NCBI GenBank assembly: GCA_035250025.1 | Contig: DATFFO010000322.1 | Coordinates: 1-8,305, forward strand | Direction: 5' to 3' | Length of the DNA stretch: 8,305 bases | From: DATFFO01 sp035250025 | GTDB lineage: Bacteria; Actinomycetota; Acidimicrobiia; Spongiisociales; ZC4RG35 | Part shown: positions 5,609 through 8,305 of the stretch, in pieces | Numbering within the stretch: the first letter of the stretch is position 1 | How the letters are laid out: each line of letters begins with the position of its first letter | The notes under the pieces: model-generated | Database searches by the model: none | What the model was told of the DNA's origin: nothing | What the model saw: the letters and a program-made list of their open reading frames with translations, nothing else | Program-made: the position numbers and the translations under genes

Positions 5609-5617
5609 GCCGTCGTC

Positions 5618-6670
5618 GTGGCCCTCTCCATGCCGGTCGTATGGAACTCCAATCACGTGATGCACGACCCGTCCGGCGAGGTGTGGGTCGGCGTGCGCAT
5701 CCCCGGGACCGAGACGGCACCGCGACTCGCGCGGATCCTGGAGGCGGTGTCGGCGGCCGGAGCCAACCCGGTCACCGCTCCCACCCACGGCGCCGAGATC
5801 CTGGCGAGGGTCCACTCCGATTCCCTGGTCGAGTTCCTCGCCGGCGCCTGGCAGGCGTGGGAGGAGTGGGGCTACACCACCGATCCCGGCGCCGACCGGG
5901 TCATCCCCTACGTGTTCGCCCTCCCCGACGTCGCCCCGGCTGATGTCGTGCCCCGATCCCCTGCCGCCCGCGCCGGCCAGCACGCCATGGACACGATGAC
6001 GTTGATCGGGCCGGGGACCTGGGAGGCGGCTCTGGGGGCGGCCTCCGCCGCCGTCCATGCCGCCGACCTCGTCATCGGGGGAGAGCATGCGGTCTACGCC
6101 GCCGTGCGCCCACCGGGCCACCATGTGGGGACCAGCTTCTACGGGGGCTCCTGCTACCTCAACAACGCCGCCGTGGCCGCCACCCGCCTCCTGGCCGCCT
6201 TCGGGTCGGTGGCAGTGATCGATGTGGACGCCCACCACGGCAACGGCACCCAGCAGATCTTCTGGGACCGGTCCGACGTTCGCTACGGATCGGTCCATGT
6301 CGACCCGGGCGAGGGCTGGTTCCCTCACTACGTCGGCTTCGCAGGCGAGACCGGCGGCGCCCCCGGCTCCAACCTCAACCTGCCGCTGCCCCCGGGAACC
6401 GGAGACGGGGACTGGCTGGCGGCGGTGGCCGACCTGGCCGGCTTCGCCACGGGCGCAGGCGCCCTGGTCGTCTCGCTGGGGGTCGACGCCGCCGCTGCCG
6501 ACCCCGAGAGCCCCCTCCAGGTGAGCATCGCCGGTTACGCCCGGGCGGGCGAGGTGTTGGGCGAACTGGGCTTGCCAACCGTGATCGTCCAGGAAGGCGG
6601 CTACGACCTCGACACCATCGGCGACCTCGTCGTCGCCTTCCTCACCGGATACGAAGGAGCGCAGCGTTGA
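5618..6670 (+). CDS. Histone deacetylase family / acetylpolyamine amidohydrolase-like enzyme
   Basis: A 350-residue zinc amidohydrolase of the arginase/deacetylase fold. Family landmarks in order: RPPGHHVG with catalytic His168-His169, IDVDAHHGNGTQQIF with zinc ligands Asp204 and His206, SLGVDAAAADP with the third ligand Asp290, and QEGGYD with transition-state Tyr329. The HVDPGEGWFPHYVGFAGETG stretch and the length resemble bacterial acetylpolyamine amidohydrolases more than AcuC proteins. The N-terminal segment reads PGTETAPRLARIL where many relatives have an HPE-P-R-type motif. Such enzymes remove acetyl groups from acetylated polyamines, lysines or other small amides; the true substrate here is open. 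GTG at 5618 is the first start after the -10 box; ATG at 5630 is an alternative. The gene is divergent from the CocE-type gene and translationally coupled to the S9 peptidase gene by a 4-nt overlap. Confidence 0.92.
   Translation: MALSMPVVWNSNHVMHDPSGEVWVGVRIPGTETAPRLARILEAVSAAGANPVTAPTHGAEILARVHSDSLVEFLAGAWQAWEEWGYTTDPGADRVIPYVFALPDVAPADVVPRSPAARAGQHAMDTMTLIGPGTWEAALGAASAAVHAADLVIGGEHAVYAAVRPPGHHVGTSFYGGSCYLNNAAVAATRLLAAFGSVAVIDVDAHHGNGTQQIFWDRSDVRYGSVHVDPGEGWFPHYVGFAGETGGAPGSNLNLPLPPGTGDGDWLAAVADLAGFATGAGALVVSLGVDAAAADPESPLQVSIAGYARAGEVLGELGLPTVIVQEGGYDLDTIGDLVVAFLTGYEGAQR
6654..6659 (+). promoter_or_regulatory. Shine-Dalgarno AAGGAG deciding the TTG start of the S9 peptidase
   Basis: AAGGAG lies in the last codons of the deacetylase gene, seven bases before TTG at 6667, whose last two bases begin the TGA stop of that gene. 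No ATG or GTG is better placed, so the rare TTG start is well supported. Confidence 0.8.
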
Positions 6671-8305
6671 CCGTCGGCAAGGACACCTGGGGCGGCCATG
6701 CCCCCAGCCAGGAGCGCAAGGACGTGCCGCCCCCGCCCCACTGGCGGATGGAGGCGGTGGCCGCTACCGAGCGCCCCCATCATCTGCGAGCGTCGCCCGA
6801 CGGCCACACTCTGGCCTTCATCCTCGACCGGGCCGACCTCGGGTCTGATGTCTGGCTGATGGACGCCGGGGGGAGCACGCCCCGCCAGCTCACAGTCGAC
6901 CGGCCCCCGGCCGCCTACTGGGAGGACACTCCCCCGGCCTGGTCCCCGGACGGGCAGCTGATCGCGTACACCTCCGACGGCTGGGTGCGGGTCGTGGATG
7001 CCGGCGGCGGGCCCAGCCGCCGCCTGGTCGAGGGCTGGTCGCCACGCTGGGGCGGCGAGCGCACCCTCGTCGTCGGCTACGACGCCCCCCGCGAGATCAC
7101 GTCGACCCTCCTCCCGACCGTCACCGAGGTCAGCCGCCTGGCCCTCGTTGACGTCGACGATCCGTGGCTGCGGCCAGTCACCGCGGCCGACTCCGACGCC
7201 GCCGATCCGGACGTGTCCGGAGACCGAATGGCGTGCACGGTCTATCCGCCGGACGACCGCAACCGCAGCGACGTCGTCGTGGTCGACCTGGAGACGGGCG
7301 AGGTCACGGTTGTGGCCGGGGCACCGCAGATGCACGCCACCGGCGCTTGCTGGTCGCCCGACGGCCGCCGCCTGGCCTGGGTCTCGGAGGAGCCCGGCTG
7401 GTACACGGTCCATATCGGAGACGGCGCCGGCGGTGGCCGGCCGGTCTCGGGCGGCGACGGTGACTTCAGCGAGCTGTCCTGGTCGGCCGACGGCAGCCGG
7501 CTGGCGGCCGTCCGCACCTACCGAGGGCGGTGCGATCTCGTGGTTATCGACGCCGAGAGTGGGAGCGTCGATGTCCTCGCCACCGGCGGCGTGTGGTCGG
7601 ATCCTGCCTGGCTGGCCGACGGCACCCTGGCCGCCGTCTACGAGGACCATGCCACCCCGGCTCGCATCGAGGCGGTGGCCCTCGACGGCACCCGCCGTCC
7701 GGTGTTCGAACCTGCCCCAGCCGCCATCACCTCGGCCCCCCACGTCGCCCCTGTCGATGTCGTGTTCCATGGCCGCGACGGCCTCGAGATCCACGGCTTC
7801 CTCTTTCGGCCCGCCGCCGACGAGGGGCCGGTGCCGGCCGTCGTCTACCCCCACGGAGGCCCGACGTCGCTCTACGCCGACGAGTGGGACGGCTACGCCC
7901 AGTACTTCCTCGACAGGGGGTACGCCTGGTTCGCCATCAACTTCCGCGGCTCCACCTCCTACGGACGCGACTTCGAGCGTGCCAACCACGGGGTGTGGGG
8001 AGTGGACGACACCCAGGACTGCCTGGCTGCCGCCGACTACCTGCGTACGCTCGACTGGGTCGACGGTGACCGCCTCGCCATCTTCGGCGCCTCCTACGGC
8101 AGCTACCTGGCTCTCGTCTCGCTCACCGACGATCCGTCACATCGCTTTGCCTGCGGCGTGGCCAAGTACGGCGACTGCGACATCCTCACGTCGTGGGCCC
8201 AGGGCGACCGTCCCGGGGTCGAGGACCTCGAAAGGATGATGGGCCACCCGTCCCGGAGCCGGGCCGCCTATCGGGCCGGCTCGCCCATCCACCGGCTGGA
8301 CCAGA
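6667..8305 (+). CDS. S9 family (prolyl oligopeptidase-type) serine peptidase, C-terminus cut by window end
   Basis: 546 codons run open to the window edge. The first ~360 residues form a beta-propeller of the PD40/WD40-like type, with repeats such as RASPDGHTLAF (41-51), AWSPDGQLIAY (91-101), CWSPDGRRLAW (228-238) and SWSADGSRLAA (271-281). The alpha/beta hydrolase domain follows: YPHGGPT (394-400) supplies the oxyanion region, NFRGSTSYGRDF (425-436) is a family signature, and nucleophile Ser476 lies in FGASYGSY. The catalytic Asp and His should be encoded beyond base 8305. The family includes dipeptidyl and acylaminoacyl peptidases, in which the propeller admits only short peptides. The second Gly after Ser in the common G-x-S-Y-G-G motif is Ser here. 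No signal peptide is seen, so it is likely cytoplasmic. The TTG start overlaps the deacetylase stop (TTGA, 6667-6670), implying coupled translation. Confidence 0.93.
   Translation, partial: MTVGKDTWGGHAPSQERKDVPPPPHWRMEAVAATERPHHLRASPDGHTLAFILDRADLGSDVWLMDAGGSTPRQLTVDRPPAAYWEDTPPAWSPDGQLIAYTSDGWVRVVDAGGGPSRRLVEGWSPRWGGERTLVVGYDAPREITSTLLPTVTEVSRLALVDVDDPWLRPVTAADSDAADPDVSGDRMACTVYPPDDRNRSDVVVVDLETGEVTVVAGAPQMHATGACWSPDGRRLAWVSEEPGWYTVHIGDGAGGGRPVSGGDGDFSELSWSADGSRLAAVRTYRGRCDLVVIDAESGSVDVLATGGVWSDPAWLADGTLAAVYEDHATPARIEAVALDGTRRPVFEPAPAAITSAPHVAPVDVVFHGRDGLEIHGFLFRPAADEGPVPAVVYPHGGPTSLYADEWDGYAQYFLDRGYAWFAINFRGSTSYGRDFERANHGVWGVDDTQDCLAAADYLRTLDWVDGDRLAIFGASYGSYLALVSLTDDPSHRFACGVAKYGDCDILTSWAQGDRPGVEDLERMMGHPSRSRAAYRAGSPIHRLDQ

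Noticed and set aside
5327..6328. 333-codon minus-strand open frame spanning the divergent promoter region
   Set aside because: It is antisense to the deacetylase gene and would erase both divergent promoters; its product has no recognisable domain.
6601..7989. Long minus-strand open frame (462 codons) opposite the S9 peptidase
   Set aside because: It is antisense to a frame carrying clear propeller repeats, HGGP and GASYGSY motifs. Its translation is Gly/Arg/Val-rich without recognisable domains, as expected for a GC-rich shadow.

Overview
This window is very GC-rich, its genes are tightly packed, and starts are often GTG or TTG. Three genes begin at a GTG lying exactly 6 nt after a TANNNT-like -10 box, with no Shine-Dalgarno, which is the layout of leaderless transcripts. 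These traits suggest an Actinomycetota chromosome, possibly an uncultured Acidimicrobiia-like lineage. That assignment is inference, because no marker gene is present.

Layout. (1) 1-234, minus strand: the first 78 codons of a Rieske-type ring-hydroxylating oxygenase large subunit, cut by the window edge. (2) 235-397: its promoter, then two tandem copies of a 45-bp palindromic repeat. (3) 398-3484, minus strand: a four-gene operon transcribed as wHTH regulator, ABC ATPase, ABC-2 permease 1, ABC-2 permease 2. Each junction is a 4-nt ATGA stop/start overlap. (4) 3485-3626: the operon promoter (-35 TTGAAC, 17-bp spacer, -10 TAGAAC), nested inverted repeats that could be operators, and a third copy of the palindromic repeat. 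(5) 3627-5576, minus strand: a CocE/NonD (peptidase S15) alpha/beta hydrolase. (6) 5577-5617: a 41-bp divergent promoter region. (7) 5618-6670, plus strand: a histone deacetylase / acetylpolyamine amidohydrolase family enzyme. It is coupled by a TTGA overlap to (8) 6667-8305, plus strand: an S9 prolyl-oligopeptidase family peptidase, truncated by the window end before its catalytic Asp and His.

How the genes may work together. The regulator and ABC genes look like a self-contained export or resistance cassette under its own regulator. The CocE hydrolase, deacetylase-fold amidohydrolase, S9 peptidase and Rieske oxygenase form a neighbourhood of ester- and amide-cleaving and oxidative enzymes, suggesting catabolism of peptides, acylated amines or xenobiotics. 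Substrates cannot be read from the sequence.

The least explained signal is the 45-bp palindromic repeat. Its three copies share one orientation, two of them start 5 and 12 nt after stop codons, and together they bracket the regulator/ABC operon. I saw no CRISPR array, transposase, tRNA or rRNA.
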